The notes: generated from the sequence alone by a model not told the origin. A DNA stretch of 64,000 nucleotides from Arthrobacter sp. ISL-28 (GCF_018613875.1 NZ_JAGGPJ010000015.1:62001-126000), one strand, 5' to 3'. Positions 27,583 through 37,104 are shown, numbered from the stretch's first letter. Program-made: numbers and translations.

Positions 27583-27603
27583 GTCTGTTCGGGGGAGCGG
27601 CCG

Positions 27604-27954
27604 TTACTGCCAGAGCGTGGCGATGGCGACGTTGAGCAGGGCCAGTCCGCCGACGCTGTGGGCGAGGCCGGTGGAGATGGGCTCGTTCTTCTTGTATTTG
27701 CGGCTGCCGATGAAGGCCAGCACGCCGACGGCCAGGCCGATGGCGAACTTGATGCCGAGCTTGGCGTAGTTGGCGTCCATGTCCAGTGCGGGAATCAGGC
27801 CCATCATGACGATGCCCGTGATCAGCTGGAGCGCAGCACCGTCGAACTGCCGCGGGTGGACGGTGGGCTTCTTCATGTTGCCGATCCAGATGCCGACGAT
27901 CATGGCGGCGCCGACCACGTGCAGGAAGACCATGATGTTATAGACGATGTTCAT
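27604..27954 (-). CDS. small hypothetical membrane protein
   Basis: 116 aa, four hydrophobic helices: about residues 5-25 (VFLHVVGAAMIVGIWIG), 40-57, 65-83 and 93-114. His12 in the first helix and the FLHVVGAAM pattern recall CopD/DUF2269-like small membrane proteins, but no family is assigned. TACACT (27961-27966) is exactly 6 bp before the ATG, so it is probably leaderless. A dyad of the kind found before cydA covers its -35 position, hinting at shared control with cytochrome bd oxidase. Confidence 0.78.
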   Translation of the reverse strand: MNIVYNIMVFLHVVGAAMIVGIWIGNMKKPTVHPRQFDGAALQLITGIVMMGLIPALDMDANYAKLGIKFAIGLAVGVLAFIGSRKYKKNEPISTGLAHSVGGLALLNVAIATLWQ

Positions 27955-27975
27955 GGGACCAGTGTAGCCAGATCC

Positions 27976-27992
27976 TTCTACGCCTCGTAGTA
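27976..27992 (-). promoter_or_regulatory. BlaI-type dyad upstream of the small membrane protein gene
   Basis: TTCTAC-GCCTC-GTAGTA: same length and format as the three dyads before cydA, with one mismatch in one arm. It overlaps the expected -35 region of the minus-strand gene starting at 27954. Confidence 0.5.
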
Positions 27993-28034
27993 GGCTCGTC
28001 CGCGGGTCGGGGCAGGTAAATCAAGCACGAAAAA

Positions 28035-28086
28035 GCGGCGGCCACCCCGGCCGGTGGTTTCCCACCGGCAGCCGAGTGGCCGCCGC
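28035..28086 (-). terminator. intrinsic terminator of sucB
   Basis: GCGGCGGCCAC (28035-28045) pairs with GTGGCCGCCGC (28076-28086), with a nested CCGGTGG/CCACCGG stem. On the minus strand it runs into TTTTT (complement of 28030-28034). Confidence 0.88.
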
Positions 28087-28104
28087 CTTTACAGGTACTG
28101 GCGC

Positions 28105-29850
28105 CTAGAGTCCCAGATCCGATTCGAAGGCGCCCTCTTCGAGACGGGCCTTCAGCGTCTGCAGGAAGCGTCCGGCGTCCGCGCCATCCACCAGGCGGTG
28201 GTCGTACGTGAGCGACAGGTACATCATGGAGCGGACGGCGATCGAGTCGTCGCCGTTGGCGTCCTGCACCACCACGGGGCGCTTGACGATGGCGCCGGTG
28301 CCCAGGATGCCGACCTGCGGCTGGTTGATGATCGGAGTGTCGAACAGGGCTCCCACGGAACCGATGTTGGTGATGCTGAACGTGCCCCCGGAGAGCTCGT
28401 CCGGGCCGATCTTGCCGTTGCGCGTGCGGTCTGCAACGTCGGCGATCTTGCCGGCCAGGCCGGCAAGGTTCAGGGTGCCGGCGTCGGCGATGACCGGAAC
28501 CAGCAGGCCCTTGTCAGTGTCGACGGCGACCGCCAGGTGCTCGGCGTTGTGGTAGGTGATTTCCTGCTTGTCTTCGTCATAAGCAGCGTTGAGCTTCGGG
28601 TGCTGCTTCAGGGCCTCGGCCACGGCCTTCGCAATGAACGGCAGGAACGTCAGCTTGACGCCGTTCTGGGCCTGGAACGAGTTCTTGGCCTTGAGGCGGA
28701 GCTTGGCCACCTTGGTCATGTCCACTTCGTGCACCTGCGTCAGCTGCGTGGAGACATCCAGCGATTCGCGCATGCGGCGGGCAATGACCTGGCGGATGCG
28801 CGGGGCCTTCTGGGTGGTGCCGCGCAGAGACGACGCTGCTGCCGGGGCTGCTGCCGACGGAGCGGCGGAAGCCGCGGCGGGCGCTGCCGCTGCTGCGGGT
28901 GCAGGCTTTGCCTCGGCCGCCGCCAGGACGTCCTGCTTACGGATGCGGCCGCCGACGCCGGTGCCGGACAGGGAGGTGATGTCCACGCCGTGCTGGTTGG
29001 CCAGCTTGCGGACCAGGGGAGTGACGTAACCGGATTCGCCGCCTGCTGCAGGAGCCTCGGCGGCGGGTGCCTGGGCGGCGGGAGCCGGGGCTGCCAGTGC
29101 TTCGGAGGGAGCCGGGGCTGCCGGTGCTTCGGCCGGCTCTTCGGGTGCGGCGGCCGGTGCCGGGGCAGGAGCCTCAGCCGGCTTCTCGGGGGCAGCGGCC
29201 GGAGCAGGCGCGGCGGCGGGGGCAGCCGCGCCGGAGCCGATTACAGCGAGAACGGAGCCAACCTCGGCCGTTTCGTCTTCGTTGACGCGGATTTCCTGGA
29301 GCGTGCCGGCAACCGGGGACGGGATTTCGGTGTCGACCTTGTCGGTGGAGACCTCGAGCAGCGGCTCGTCCACTTCAACGGTGTCGCCAACAGCCTTGAG
29401 CCACCGTGTGACGGTGCCTTCGGTGACGCTCTCGCCCAGAGCGGGGAGGGTCACTTCACGGGATTCGCCGGAGGCTGCGGGTGCCTCGGCGGCAGGTGCT
29501 GCTTCTGCAGGGGCCTCTTCGGCGGGGGCCGGCGCGGCGGCAGCTTCTTCGGCAGGAGCCTCGGCGGGTGCTTCTTCAGCAGGGGCAGCCGCGGGGGCTG
29601 CGCCTCCAGCGGAGCCGTCACCGATGCGGACCAGGGGAGCACCAACTTCTGCGGTCTCGTCTTCGGCAACGAGGATTTCCTCGATGACGCCGGCGATCGG
29701 AGAGGGGATTTCAGTGTCTACTTTGTCGGTGGAGACTTCGAGCAGCGGCTCGTCCACCTCTACCCGGTCACCTACCTGCTTGAGCCAGCGGGTGACGGTT
29801 CCTTCGGTGACGCTCTCACCGAGGGCGGGCAAGTTAACGGATTCAGACAT
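28105..29850 (-). CDS. sucB: dihydrolipoamide acyltransferase (E2) with two lipoyl domains
   Basis: 581 aa. Two lipoyl domains (about 1-78 and 131-206) carry Lys43 and Lys171 in [12 protein letters not shown]; Ala/Pro/Glu linkers follow. Next are an E3-binding domain ([30 protein letters not shown]) and the catalytic domain with [13 protein letters not shown]. Often annotated as succinyltransferase, but in actinobacteria this architecture corresponds to DlaT (Rv2215), E2 of pyruvate dehydrogenase, since 2-oxoglutarate dehydrogenase has its own fused E2. I chose the ATG at 29850 because the lipoyl domain begins there and AAGGAG lies upstream. lpd precedes it on the same strand. Confidence 0.93.
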   Translation of the reverse strand: MSESVNLPALGESVTEGTVTRWLKQVGDRVEVDEPLLEVSTDKVDTEIPSPIAGVIEEILVAEDETAEVGAPLVRIGDGSAGGAAPAAAPAEEAPAEAPAEEAAAAPAPAEEAPAEAAPAAEAPAASGESREVTLPALGESVTEGTVTRWLKAVGDTVEVDEPLLEVSTDKVDTEIPSPVAGTLQEIRVNEDETAEVGSVLAVIGSGAAAPAAAPAPAAAPEKPAEAPAPAPAAAPEEPAEAPAAPAPSEALAAPAPAAQAPAAEAPAAGGESGYVTPLVRKLANQHGVDITSLSGTGVGGRIRKQDVLAAAEAKPAPAAAAAPAAASAAPSAAAPAAASSLRGTTQKAPRIRQVIARRMRESLDVSTQLTQVHEVDMTKVAKLRLKAKNSFQAQNGVKLTFLPFIAKAVAEALKQHPKLNAAYDEDKQEITYHNAEHLAVAVDTDKGLLVPVIADAGTLNLAGLAGKIADVADRTRNGKIGPDELSGGTFSITNIGSVGALFDTPIINQPQVGILGTGAIVKRPVVVQDANGDDSIAVRSMMYLSLTYDHRLVDGADAGRFLQTLKARLEEGAFESDLGL

Positions 29851-29907
29851 GTCGTCCCCGTTCTCCTTATTGATCTTTTTTGTGCGGATGATTGCTGGCA
29901 TGTTCGA

Positions 29908-29946
29908 GCTTAGTGCACCCTGCGGATCATGCCGGGTGCACTAAGC
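29908..29946 (-). other. perfect 13-bp hairpin between lpd and sucB
   Basis: GCTTAGTGCACCC (29908-29920) pairs perfectly with GGGTGCACTAAGC (29934-29946) around a 13-nt loop, inside the 118-bp gap between two genes on the minus strand. There is no T-run on either side. It may be a Rho-aided terminator, an mRNA-stability or processing element, or an operator. Confidence 0.6.
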
Positions 29947-29968
29947 CCTGTGGTATTGGGGAGCTGCT

Positions 29969-31351
29969 TTAGCCGTGGAGGGCTTTGCCCGCCAAGGCGA
30001 GGTGGGCTTCGCCCAGCGCCTCGTTCTGTGTCGGGTGGGCGTGCAGCAGCTGGGCCACATCCTCCGGGTAGGCTTCCCAGTTCACGATCAGCTGGGCTTC
30101 GCCGATCTGCTCACCCATGCGGGAGCCGATCATGTGGACGCCCACGACGGGGCCGTCTTTCTGGCGGACCAGCTTGACGAGGCCGCCGGTGCCCAGGATG
30201 GAGCTCTTGCCGTTGCCGGCGAGGTTGTATTCCTGGATCTCGACCTGGTCGTCGCCGAACTTGGCCTTGGCGCCCTTTTCCGTGTAGCCGACCGTCGCGA
30301 TTTCAGGCTCGCAGTAGGTGACCTTGGGAATGTTGACGTCTTCGACGATGACGGGCTTCAGGCCCGCGATTTCCTCGGCGACGAAGATGCCCTGCTGGTA
30401 GCCGCGGTGGGCCAGCTGGACACCGGGGACAATGTCGCCCACGGCGTAGATGTTGCCGACGCCGGTGTGCAGGCGCTCGTTGGTGATGACGAAACCGCGG
30501 TCGATGGTGATGCCGGCTTCTTCGTAGCCCAGGTTGGCCGTGACCGGGCCGCGGCCCACTGCCACGAGGAGCAGTTCCGCTTCGAAGGTCTTGCCGTCAA
30601 CCAGCGTGACCTTGACGCCGTTATCGTCCTGCTCAACGCCCTGGAAGAAGGTGCCTGTGGAGAACTTGATGCCGCGCTTCTTGAATGCGCGCTCCAGGTT
30701 CTTGACGATCGTGGCGTCCTCGTTGGGGACGAGGGACGGCAGGCCTTCGACGATGGTGACATCGACTCCGAAGGAGTTCCAGACGGATGCGAATTCGACG
30801 CCAATGACGCCGCCGCCAAGGACGATGACGCTCTTGGGGATGTAGTCCATGGTCAGGGCTTCGTCGGACGTGATGACGCGGCCGCCGATTTCCAGGCCGG
30901 GCAGGGAACGGGAGTAGGAACCCGTGGCGAGGACGATGTTCTTGCCCTTGTAGGCATGGCCGTTCACGACGATGGTGTCGGTGCCCTGGAGCTTGCCTTC
31001 ACCCTCGATGACGGTGATGCCCTTGGACTTGATGAGGCCCTGCAGTCCCTTGAACTTGCCGGCGACGATTCCGTCCTTGTAGGCGTTAACGGCCGTGATG
31101 TCGATGCTGTCAAGGGTGACGTTCACCCCGTACTTGGCAGAGTCGCGGGCGTGGTCGGCCAGTTCGGCCGAGTGCAGCAGTGCCTTGGTGGGGATACAGC
31201 CGTTGTGCAGGCAGGTTCCACCAAGTTTGGCCTTCTCCACGAGGCCGACAGTGAAGCCAAGCTGAACGGCCCGGAGGGCCGTGGCGTATCCGCCGCTGCC
31301 GCCACCGAGTACCAGGATGTCGAATTCTTGCGCAGTTGCCTGATCGGCCAC
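29969..31351 (-). CDS. lpdA: dihydrolipoyl dehydrogenase
   Basis: 460 aa. FAD enzyme (E3) that reoxidises dihydrolipoyl groups with NAD+. FAD loop GGGSGGYATAL at residues 16-26; redox disulfide C47-C52 (GGTCLHNGC); NAD-binding GGGVIGVEFASVW; C-terminal active-site HAHPTQNE. The GTG start has GGGAG 7 nt upstream. It lies upstream of sucB on the same strand, separated by a hairpin, so the two may be co-expressed at unequal levels. Confidence 0.97.
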   Translation of the reverse strand: MADQATAQEFDILVLGGGSGGYATALRAVQLGFTVGLVEKAKLGGTCLHNGCIPTKALLHSAELADHARDSAKYGVNVTLDSIDITAVNAYKDGIVAGKFKGLQGLIKSKGITVIEGEGKLQGTDTIVVNGHAYKGKNIVLATGSYSRSLPGLEIGGRVITSDEALTMDYIPKSVIVLGGGVIGVEFASVWNSFGVDVTIVEGLPSLVPNEDATIVKNLERAFKKRGIKFSTGTFFQGVEQDDNGVKVTLVDGKTFEAELLLVAVGRGPVTANLGYEEAGITIDRGFVITNERLHTGVGNIYAVGDIVPGVQLAHRGYQQGIFVAEEIAGLKPVIVEDVNIPKVTYCEPEIATVGYTEKGAKAKFGDDQVEIQEYNLAGNGKSSILGTGGLVKLVRQKDGPVVGVHMIGSRMGEQIGEAQLIVNWEAYPEDVAQLLHAHPTQNEALGEAHLALAGKALHG

Positions 31352-31538
31352 TTAGACGCTCCCTCGCGTGAACGATGACACGAGAGTACGCATCATCTGG
31401 TCTTGGAACTTGCTCTGCCGTGATTATGCCAGCAGGCCTGTTCCCTTTCATTTGTGACTACCGTGGTTCACCTTAGCGAACCACTTATCCATGCTCCACC
31501 TTGCCGCGACATTTGTGGAGCGCTTGTGTCCAGTGTCA

Positions 31539-31583
31539 CGCGGCGTTGTGACAGGCGGATCAGCTGCCCGTCACAAAGCCGCG
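31539..31583 (-). terminator. hairpin downstream of pepA
   Basis: CGCGGC and TTGTGAC (31539-31552) pair with GTCACAA and GCCGCG (31570-31583), with one internal mismatch and a 17-nt loop. It lies 10 bp past the pepA stop and has no T-run, so it is a probable Rho-aided end. Confidence 0.55.
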
Positions 31584-31592
31584 CGTACCGGG

Positions 31593-33116
31593 TTAAGCCT
31601 GGTCCAGGAGATCCTCGACATAGGCCACGAGGGTGCGGACCGTGCACGCGGTGCCCTGCTTCGGCGTGTAGCCGTAGGGTGCACCATTGTTAAAGGACGG
31701 GCCGGCAATGTCGATGTGCGCCCACGGGATGGGCTGGCCGTCCTTTGCCTTGCCCACGAATTCGCGCAGGAAGACCGCCGCCGTCATCATGCCGCCGTGA
31801 CGTTCGCCGATGTTCGCGAGGTCCGCAACCTGGGAGTCGAGGCTAGGGCGAAGTTCCTCCGGCAGTGGCATGGGCCAGACCAGTTCGCCGGCGCGGTCCG
31901 CAGCGGCCTTCAGCGGACCGGTGACACTGTCGGCACCCATCACGCCGGCGGTGCGGTTTCCGAGCGCGATCAACTGCGCCCCCGTCAGTGTGGCGACGTC
32001 AATGATGGCGTCCGGATACTCCTGGCTCGCGGCGACGATGCCGTCGGCCATGACGAGGCGGCCTTCGGCGTCGGTGTTCAGCACCTCAACGGTCTTTCCG
32101 CCGAACATGGTCAGAACGTCGGCCGGGCGGGAGGCTGCGCCGGACGGCATGTTTTCGGCGATGCAGAGCCAGGCGGTCGCCTTGACCGGCAGACCCAGGC
32201 CTGCGATGGCCAGCACTGTATTAAGAACGACGGCGGCGCCTGCCATATCGCTCTTCATGTCACCCATGCCAAGGGCCGGCTTAATGGAAATGCCGCCGGT
32301 GTCGAATGTGATGCCCTTGCCTACCAGGGCAATCTTGCGGGTCGCCTTCGCCGGCGAGTACTCCACTTTCACCAGGCGGGGCTGGCGCGCGGAGCCCTTG
32401 CCGACGCCCATGATGCCGCCAAAGCCTTCCTTCTCGAGGCGCTTCTCGTCCCACACCGTCACTTTGACGGGCAGGCCCTTCGACAGTTCTTTGGCGGCTT
32501 CGGCGAAGGACTCCGGGTAGAGGTGGCTTGGCGGCTGGTTCACCAGGGAACGCGTGGCGTTGACGGCCTTCCCGAGGAGGGCCGCCCGCTTGAGCGCTGC
32601 CTCAAGCTCCTTATCGCCGGCGAGGTGCGTGAAGATGACGGCGTTGCGGACGGGATCCTTGAGTCCGTCCTTGGAGGACCGGTACTCCGTGAAGGAATAG
32701 GCACCCAACGCCGCGCCTTCGGCGACGGCGGCGACGTCGGCTACATCCGCCGTCGGGAAAGCGAGCGTGACCGTGCCGAGTCCTGCCAGCTGCCGGACCG
32801 CCGAACCGGCGGCGCGGCGCAGCGCCTCCCGGGTCAGCCGCTGGCCGTTACTGACCTTGCCGACGCCTGCCAGCACAACGACGCCTGCCCCGGTCTCAGG
32901 AAGTCCGGGAAGGCGGACGGTCTGGTCCGCCGCTCCTGTGATGCCAAGAACCTTCAGGGAGTCGGCCAGCGCTTCGGCCGACTTGGCGGTCAGCGGGTTC
33001 TCGAGCAGGACAGGACCGTCCGCGCCCTGCATTACGCCGATGACGACGGCGTCGCTGGCAGCCTTCTTGAGGTCGCGCGCAATGGCGCTAATGTTGATTT
33101 CACTATTCTTGACCAC
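31593..33116 (-). CDS. pepA: leucyl aminopeptidase (M17)
   Basis: 507 aa. Dizinc aminopeptidase releasing N-terminal residues from peptides. The C-terminal catalytic domain has GKGITFDTGGISIKP (Lys and Asp ligands), KSDMAGAAVVLNT and NTDAEGRLVMADG. The N-terminal alpha/beta domain is standard. The GTG start has a GAGG about 10 nt upstream. The homologous gene in Mycobacterium (pepB) is also near dlaT. It could act downstream of the Tricorn-like protease in peptide recycling (inference). Confidence 0.95.
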   Translation of the reverse strand: MVKNSEINISAIARDLKKAASDAVVIGVMQGADGPVLLENPLTAKSAEALADSLKVLGITGAADQTVRLPGLPETGAGVVVLAGVGKVSNGQRLTREALRRAAGSAVRQLAGLGTVTLAFPTADVADVAAVAEGAALGAYSFTEYRSSKDGLKDPVRNAVIFTHLAGDKELEAALKRAALLGKAVNATRSLVNQPPSHLYPESFAEAAKELSKGLPVKVTVWDEKRLEKEGFGGIMGVGKGSARQPRLVKVEYSPAKATRKIALVGKGITFDTGGISIKPALGMGDMKSDMAGAAVVLNTVLAIAGLGLPVKATAWLCIAENMPSGAASRPADVLTMFGGKTVEVLNTDAEGRLVMADGIVAASQEYPDAIIDVATLTGAQLIALGNRTAGVMGADSVTGPLKAAADRAGELVWPMPLPEELRPSLDSQVADLANIGERHGGMMTAAVFLREFVGKAKDGQPIPWAHIDIAGPSFNNGAPYGYTPKQGTACTVRTLVAYVEDLLDQA

Positions 33117-33327
33117 GAGGATCAGTCCTCAATTCTGTGTGACGAATTCGGGCAGGATGTGCCTGTAACCCTGCCATGGGTACCCGGGCGCCGTCCGCAT
33201 GGGGACCGCCGGAAACGCTGGCCCTCAGCAAAGGCCAGTTCCGATCGTAGTCTCTCGGCGGCTGCAGAGCCGGATTGAGTGAGAGCCGCGCCACAGGGGG
33301 CCGAGGAATTCCGCGGAGTCCAGTGGC

Positions 33328-33342
33328 GTTATGCAGAATAAC
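33328..33342. repeat. dyad upstream of the PAC2 gene
   Basis: GTTAT-GCAGA-ATAAC, a 5-5-5 inverted repeat 25 bp before the PAC2 GTG, overlapping the likely -10 region. It may be an operator. Confidence 0.35.
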
Positions 33343-33367
33343 CCGCCGATCATGAAAGGAACTCGCC

Positions 33368-34306
33368 GTGTTTGAACGGATTTCCGGCTCGCTGCTGGAC
33401 CCCGATGCGCTCTATGCCAAAAACATTGAGCTGTTCCACAGCCCCGAACTCCGCGGGCTGAATCTGGTGATGGGCTTTACCGGTTTTGCCGACGCCGGCC
33501 ACGTGGTCAAGCAGATCACGGCCGAGCTCCTCGACACCCTCGACGCTGATCTCGTGGCGGCATTCGATGCCGATCAGCTGATCGACTACCGCTCCCGCCG
33601 TCCTCATGTGTCCTTCGTGGAGGACCACCTCGAGGACTACCAGGCTCCAAGCCTCGCGCTGTACCGGCTCGTTGACGGCCTGGGCAAGCCCTTCCTCTTC
33701 CTGGCGGGGTTCGAGCCTGACCTGCAGTGGGAACGGTTCGCCCGCGCCGTGGTGAAGATCGTGGAATCCCTGGACGTCAACCTGGTCACGTGGATCCACG
33801 CCATCCCCATGCCCGTGCCCCACACCCGGCCGGTGGGCGTGACGGTGCACGGCAACCGCCCTGAACTGATCGAAGGCATCTCCGCCTGGAAACCCACCGT
33901 GGAAGTGCCGGCAGCGGTGGGGCATCTGCTGGAGCTCCGCCTGACGGATGCCGGTCGGAACGTGGCCGGCTACGTCATCCACGTGCCGCACTACCTCGCC
34001 GAGGCGGAGTATCCGACGGCGGCCGTCGCCGGCCTGGAGTACCTCGGCGCAGCGACGTCCCTGATGCTCCCCACCGACAGGCTGCGGGAATCCGGCCGCG
34101 AAGTGGGACGGCAGATCGCCGAACAGGTCGAGGCCTCGGCCGATGTCCAGCAGGTGGTGTCAAAACTCGAAGCCCGCTACGACGAGAAGGCCGAGGGCAC
34201 CGTCCGCCGGTCCCTCCTTGCCGACGAAAACGACGAACTGCCCGACGGCGATGCCCTCGGCGCGGCCGTGGAGGCCTACCTGGCCCGCGAAAATCCGACG
34301 CCATAA
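33368..34306 (+). CDS. PAC2 family protein (proteasome assembly chaperone-like)
   Basis: 312 aa. The PAC2 fold is recognised by LNLVMGFTGFADAGHVVKQITAELLDTL, the ADQLIDYRSRRP segment and VTWIHAIPMPVPHTRP. Archaeal and eukaryotic relatives help assemble proteasomes; the actinobacterial role is not established. The C-terminal quarter is a charged helix region (AEQVEASADVQQVVSKLEARYDEK). The GTG has GAAAGGA upstream. No proteasome genes (prcBA, mpa, pup) are in the window, though a Tricorn-like protease and PepA are nearby. Confidence 0.9.
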   Translation: MFERISGSLLDPDALYAKNIELFHSPELRGLNLVMGFTGFADAGHVVKQITAELLDTLDADLVAAFDADQLIDYRSRRPHVSFVEDHLEDYQAPSLALYRLVDGLGKPFLFLAGFEPDLQWERFARAVVKIVESLDVNLVTWIHAIPMPVPHTRPVGVTVHGNRPELIEGISAWKPTVEVPAAVGHLLELRLTDAGRNVAGYVIHVPHYLAEAEYPTAAVAGLEYLGAATSLMLPTDRLRESGREVGRQIAEQVEASADVQQVVSKLEARYDEKAEGTVRRSLLADENDELPDGDALGAAVEAYLARENPTP

Positions 34307-34367
34307 TATGGGTCACTAAAGGCCCGAATTAAATAGGATTTTTGCGGGCTGCGGGCATAATAAAAAG

Positions 34368-35711
34368 GTGACTGCACCCCGCGCCTGGCTCATTTGGTCC
34401 ATTGGCATTTTCTCGTACCTGGTGGCTGTGACCCAGCGTACGTCCTTTGGTGTGGTCGGTCTCGAAGCGACGGAGCGGTTCCACGCCAGCGCTTCGGCCA
34501 TTTCATTTTTCACGGTGCTGCAGCTCCTCGTTTACGCCGGACTCCAGATCCCCGTGGGTGTGCTGGTGGACAGGTTCGGGTCCCGGGCCATGATTGCCGG
34601 CGGCGCCCTGCTCATGGGGCTGGGCCAGCTCCAGCTCGCCTTCGCTGAAAGTGTCCCGGCCGGCGTGCTCGGGCGGGTACTGGTGGGCGCCGGGGATGCC
34701 ATGACCTTCATCTCGGTCATCCGGCTGATCCCGCTCTGGTTTGCTCCTGCCCGCGTGCCGCTGCTGACCCAGCTCACGGGAATGTCCGGGCAGCTCGGGC
34801 AGCTGCTGAGCGTGGTGCCGTTCGCCTTCGTTCTCCATGCCGCCGGCTGGAGCCCTGCCTTCCTGTCGCTGGCGGGACTGTCCGGTGTCGCGGTCGTCCT
34901 GGTGGTCCTGCTGCTGCAGGACGTGCCGCCCGGCACTCCCCGGCAGGAGTCAACAAAGGGCCTGCGCGCCACCGGTGTTTCGCTGTCCCGTGCCTGGAAG
35001 CAGCCGGGCACGCGGCTTGGCATGTGGAGCCACTTCACCATCCAGTTCAGCGGCACCGTGTTCGCCATGACGTGGGGATACCCCTTCCTCATTTCAGCGC
35101 AGGGCCTGGCTTCAGGGACCGTGGCTTCGCTCATGTCCCTCTACGTGGCCGGGGCCATCGGTGCAGGACCCCTGATCGGGCGGTTTGTTTCACGGCATCC
35201 CCTCCGGCGTTCAACCATGGTTCTCCTCCTTGTCGCCGCCACGGCTGTGGCCTGGGCGGCCGTGCTCCTCTATCCGGGCCGCTCTCCGCTGTGGCTGCTG
35301 GCCGTGCTTGTGGTGGTGCTGGCCATTGGAGGTCCCGGCTCCATGATCGGCTTCGATTTCGCCCGCACCTTCAACCCGGCACACCGGATTGGCACCGCCA
35401 CGGGCATAGTGAACGTCGGCGGCTTCTTCGCAGCGCTCATCGCCATCTACCTGATTGGCGCCGTCCTCGACATCCTCTATTCCACCGGGTTCTCCAACGG
35501 GGTGCTCTACGGCCTCGATCCCTTCCGCCTGGCCCTGTGCGTGCACTTCCTGATCCTGGGAACCGGGTCCGCCGCCATGCTGGTAGTCCGGCGCAAAGTG
35601 CGCCGGCAAATGGCAGCCCAGGGAGTGGTGGTTCCGCCGCTGTTCCAGGCGATGGCCGAGCAACGCAGGGCGCGGAATGCCCGGCGGAAGAAGTCCGCGT
35701 CCCGCGGCTAG
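34368..35711 (+). CDS. MFS transporter
   Basis: 447 aa, about 12 transmembrane helices. The loop between helices 2 and 3 reads GVLVDRFGSRAMI, the MFS motif. The C-terminus is strongly basic (RRKVRRQMAAQG, then RRARNARRKKSASRG) and cytoplasmic. Substrate unknown; the family includes nitrate/nitrite-like and general efflux or uptake permeases, and nothing nearby decides it. The GTG start is exactly 6 bp after CATAAT (34356-34361), so it is probably leaderless. Confidence 0.92.
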   Translation: MTAPRAWLIWSIGIFSYLVAVTQRTSFGVVGLEATERFHASASAISFFTVLQLLVYAGLQIPVGVLVDRFGSRAMIAGGALLMGLGQLQLAFAESVPAGVLGRVLVGAGDAMTFISVIRLIPLWFAPARVPLLTQLTGMSGQLGQLLSVVPFAFVLHAAGWSPAFLSLAGLSGVAVVLVVLLLQDVPPGTPRQESTKGLRATGVSLSRAWKQPGTRLGMWSHFTIQFSGTVFAMTWGYPFLISAQGLASGTVASLMSLYVAGAIGAGPLIGRFVSRHPLRRSTMVLLLVAATAVAWAAVLLYPGRSPLWLLAVLVVVLAIGGPGSMIGFDFARTFNPAHRIGTATGIVNVGGFFAALIAIYLIGAVLDILYSTGFSNGVLYGLDPFRLALCVHFLILGTGSAAMLVVRRKVRRQMAAQGVVVPPLFQAMAEQRRARNARRKKSASRG

Positions 35712-35808
35712 CTCTGCACCTCTCCTCAACAGGACCAAAGTGGCGGCGTTGTCCACATGGATCAGATCGGGCCTGCCCAGCGGTGCGGGACTCGCCAAAA
35801 CTGGGTGC

Positions 35809-37104
35809 ATGAAAGCATCAGCGCACCTGACAATCAACGGCCCTGAAGACATCCTCGGATACATTCCGCACACTCTGGGCTACTGGCCGTCCCGCAGCCT
35901 CGTGGCCATGACCATGCAGGGCAAGCGGCTCGGGGCCACACTCCGGGTCGACCTGCCGGAGGGCCCTGCAACAAGACGCCGGCGGGAGGAGTTCGCCCGC
36001 ACCGTGGCTGACTACCTCCTTGCCGACACCGACGCCAACGGCACCCTGCTGATGTTCTTCACGAACGACGGCTGGTCGGAGCCTGCCGGTCCCCACATCA
36101 GCAGGGATTTGCTGGCTGATCTTGAGTCCGCTCTGGGACTGGCCGGAATGCCGGTCCGGGACGCCTGGTACGTGGGCGACGAGTACTGGCGGAACGTCTA
36201 CTGCACCGATACCGGCTGCTGCCCCCTGCCCGGCCGGTCGGTGGCCGAGATTCGGGACAGCCGTCTCAACGCGGAGATGGTCTATCTCGGCAGCAGTGTC
36301 GGGGAGCCACCCGGAGCCCTATCCTTCGACGGCCGGGGGCCGGAAGAAAAACCAGAAGTGGTGGCGGCGGAGCGGCGCTGGGCGGATCAGCTCCATGCCA
36401 GACGCGCCAGCAGGCCGCAGTTCGACCGCGTGCTGGATACCTGGGAGCTGGCCATGAACGCTGAGCCCCGCCGCGAACTGCCACACGAGCTTGCCGGTTT
36501 CCTGCGCGCCACGCTGGGCGTTCCATCGTGGCGGGACGCTGTCCTCGTCATGGCGGCTGCCGGGAGGCCGGCGGCGGTGGCCGGTGCCGAGCAGTTCGGC
36601 ATCTTCTCGCCCCGGCCGGGGCTTCAGGCGACCGGTCCGTCGCTTGAGGGACGGCCCGGGACCTCAGCAGGGCCTGCGCCCGCGGAACCGGCAAGTTCGG
36701 CTTCCGCGGTCCCGGGCACCGATGGTGCGACAGTCCCGGCGGATGCGGTGCCCTCTGGGGAGTCCGCGCCCGCACCCATTCCCGGCTATGGCGAGGTCCT
36801 CCTGGGCCTGCGACCGGAGCTGCCGGACTGGAACCGGATGAAGAGCCTTGAAGAGGTGATGTTGCTGCTCGTGTCCGGCGGTCCGGGGGAAGCGCAGGCA
36901 GCGGCGTGGACAGCCAAAGGTTGGATCGAATGGTGCCGGGGGAGGGGCTCCTTCGCACACGCCTCGCTTGACCGGGCGCTGGCGGCAACCCCTGGCTACC
37001 GGTTGGCGGAATTGCTTTCCGAAGTAGTGCGCCGTGGAACCATCTGCGGCTGGGCGGCGCGGCGGGAGGCGGCCTGGCAGAAATTCGGAACGGACGCCGC
37101 CTAG
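35809..37104 (+). CDS. DUF4192 family protein
   Basis: 431 aa. The N-terminus ITINGPEDILGYIPHTLGYWPSRSLV-type pattern and DAWYVGDEYWRNVYCTDTGCCPLPGRSV identify the actinobacterial DUF4192 family, of unknown function. A low-complexity Pro/Ala/Ser linker (about residues 275-322) precedes a conserved C-terminal helical domain. I chose the ATG at 35809 because the conserved ITINGPED segment begins right after it; an AAAACT hexamer lies 6 bp upstream. The longer reading adds 44 unrelated residues. Confidence 0.88.
   Translation: MKASAHLTINGPEDILGYIPHTLGYWPSRSLVAMTMQGKRLGATLRVDLPEGPATRRRREEFARTVADYLLADTDANGTLLMFFTNDGWSEPAGPHISRDLLADLESALGLAGMPVRDAWYVGDEYWRNVYCTDTGCCPLPGRSVAEIRDSRLNAEMVYLGSSVGEPPGALSFDGRGPEEKPEVVAAERRWADQLHARRASRPQFDRVLDTWELAMNAEPRRELPHELAGFLRATLGVPSWRDAVLVMAAAGRPAAVAGAEQFGIFSPRPGLQATGPSLEGRPGTSAGPAPAEPASSASAVPGTDGATVPADAVPSGESAPAPIPGYGEVLLGLRPELPDWNRMKSLEEVMLLLVSGGPGEAQAAAWTAKGWIEWCRGRGSFAHASLDRALAATPGYRLAELLSEVVRRGTICGWAARREAAWQKFGTDAA

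Noticed and set aside
29975-31378. 467-codon open frame antisense to lpdA
   Set aside because: It is the mirror of a clear dihydrolipoyl dehydrogenase gene. High GC produces long antisense frames, and its protein has no recognisable motif.
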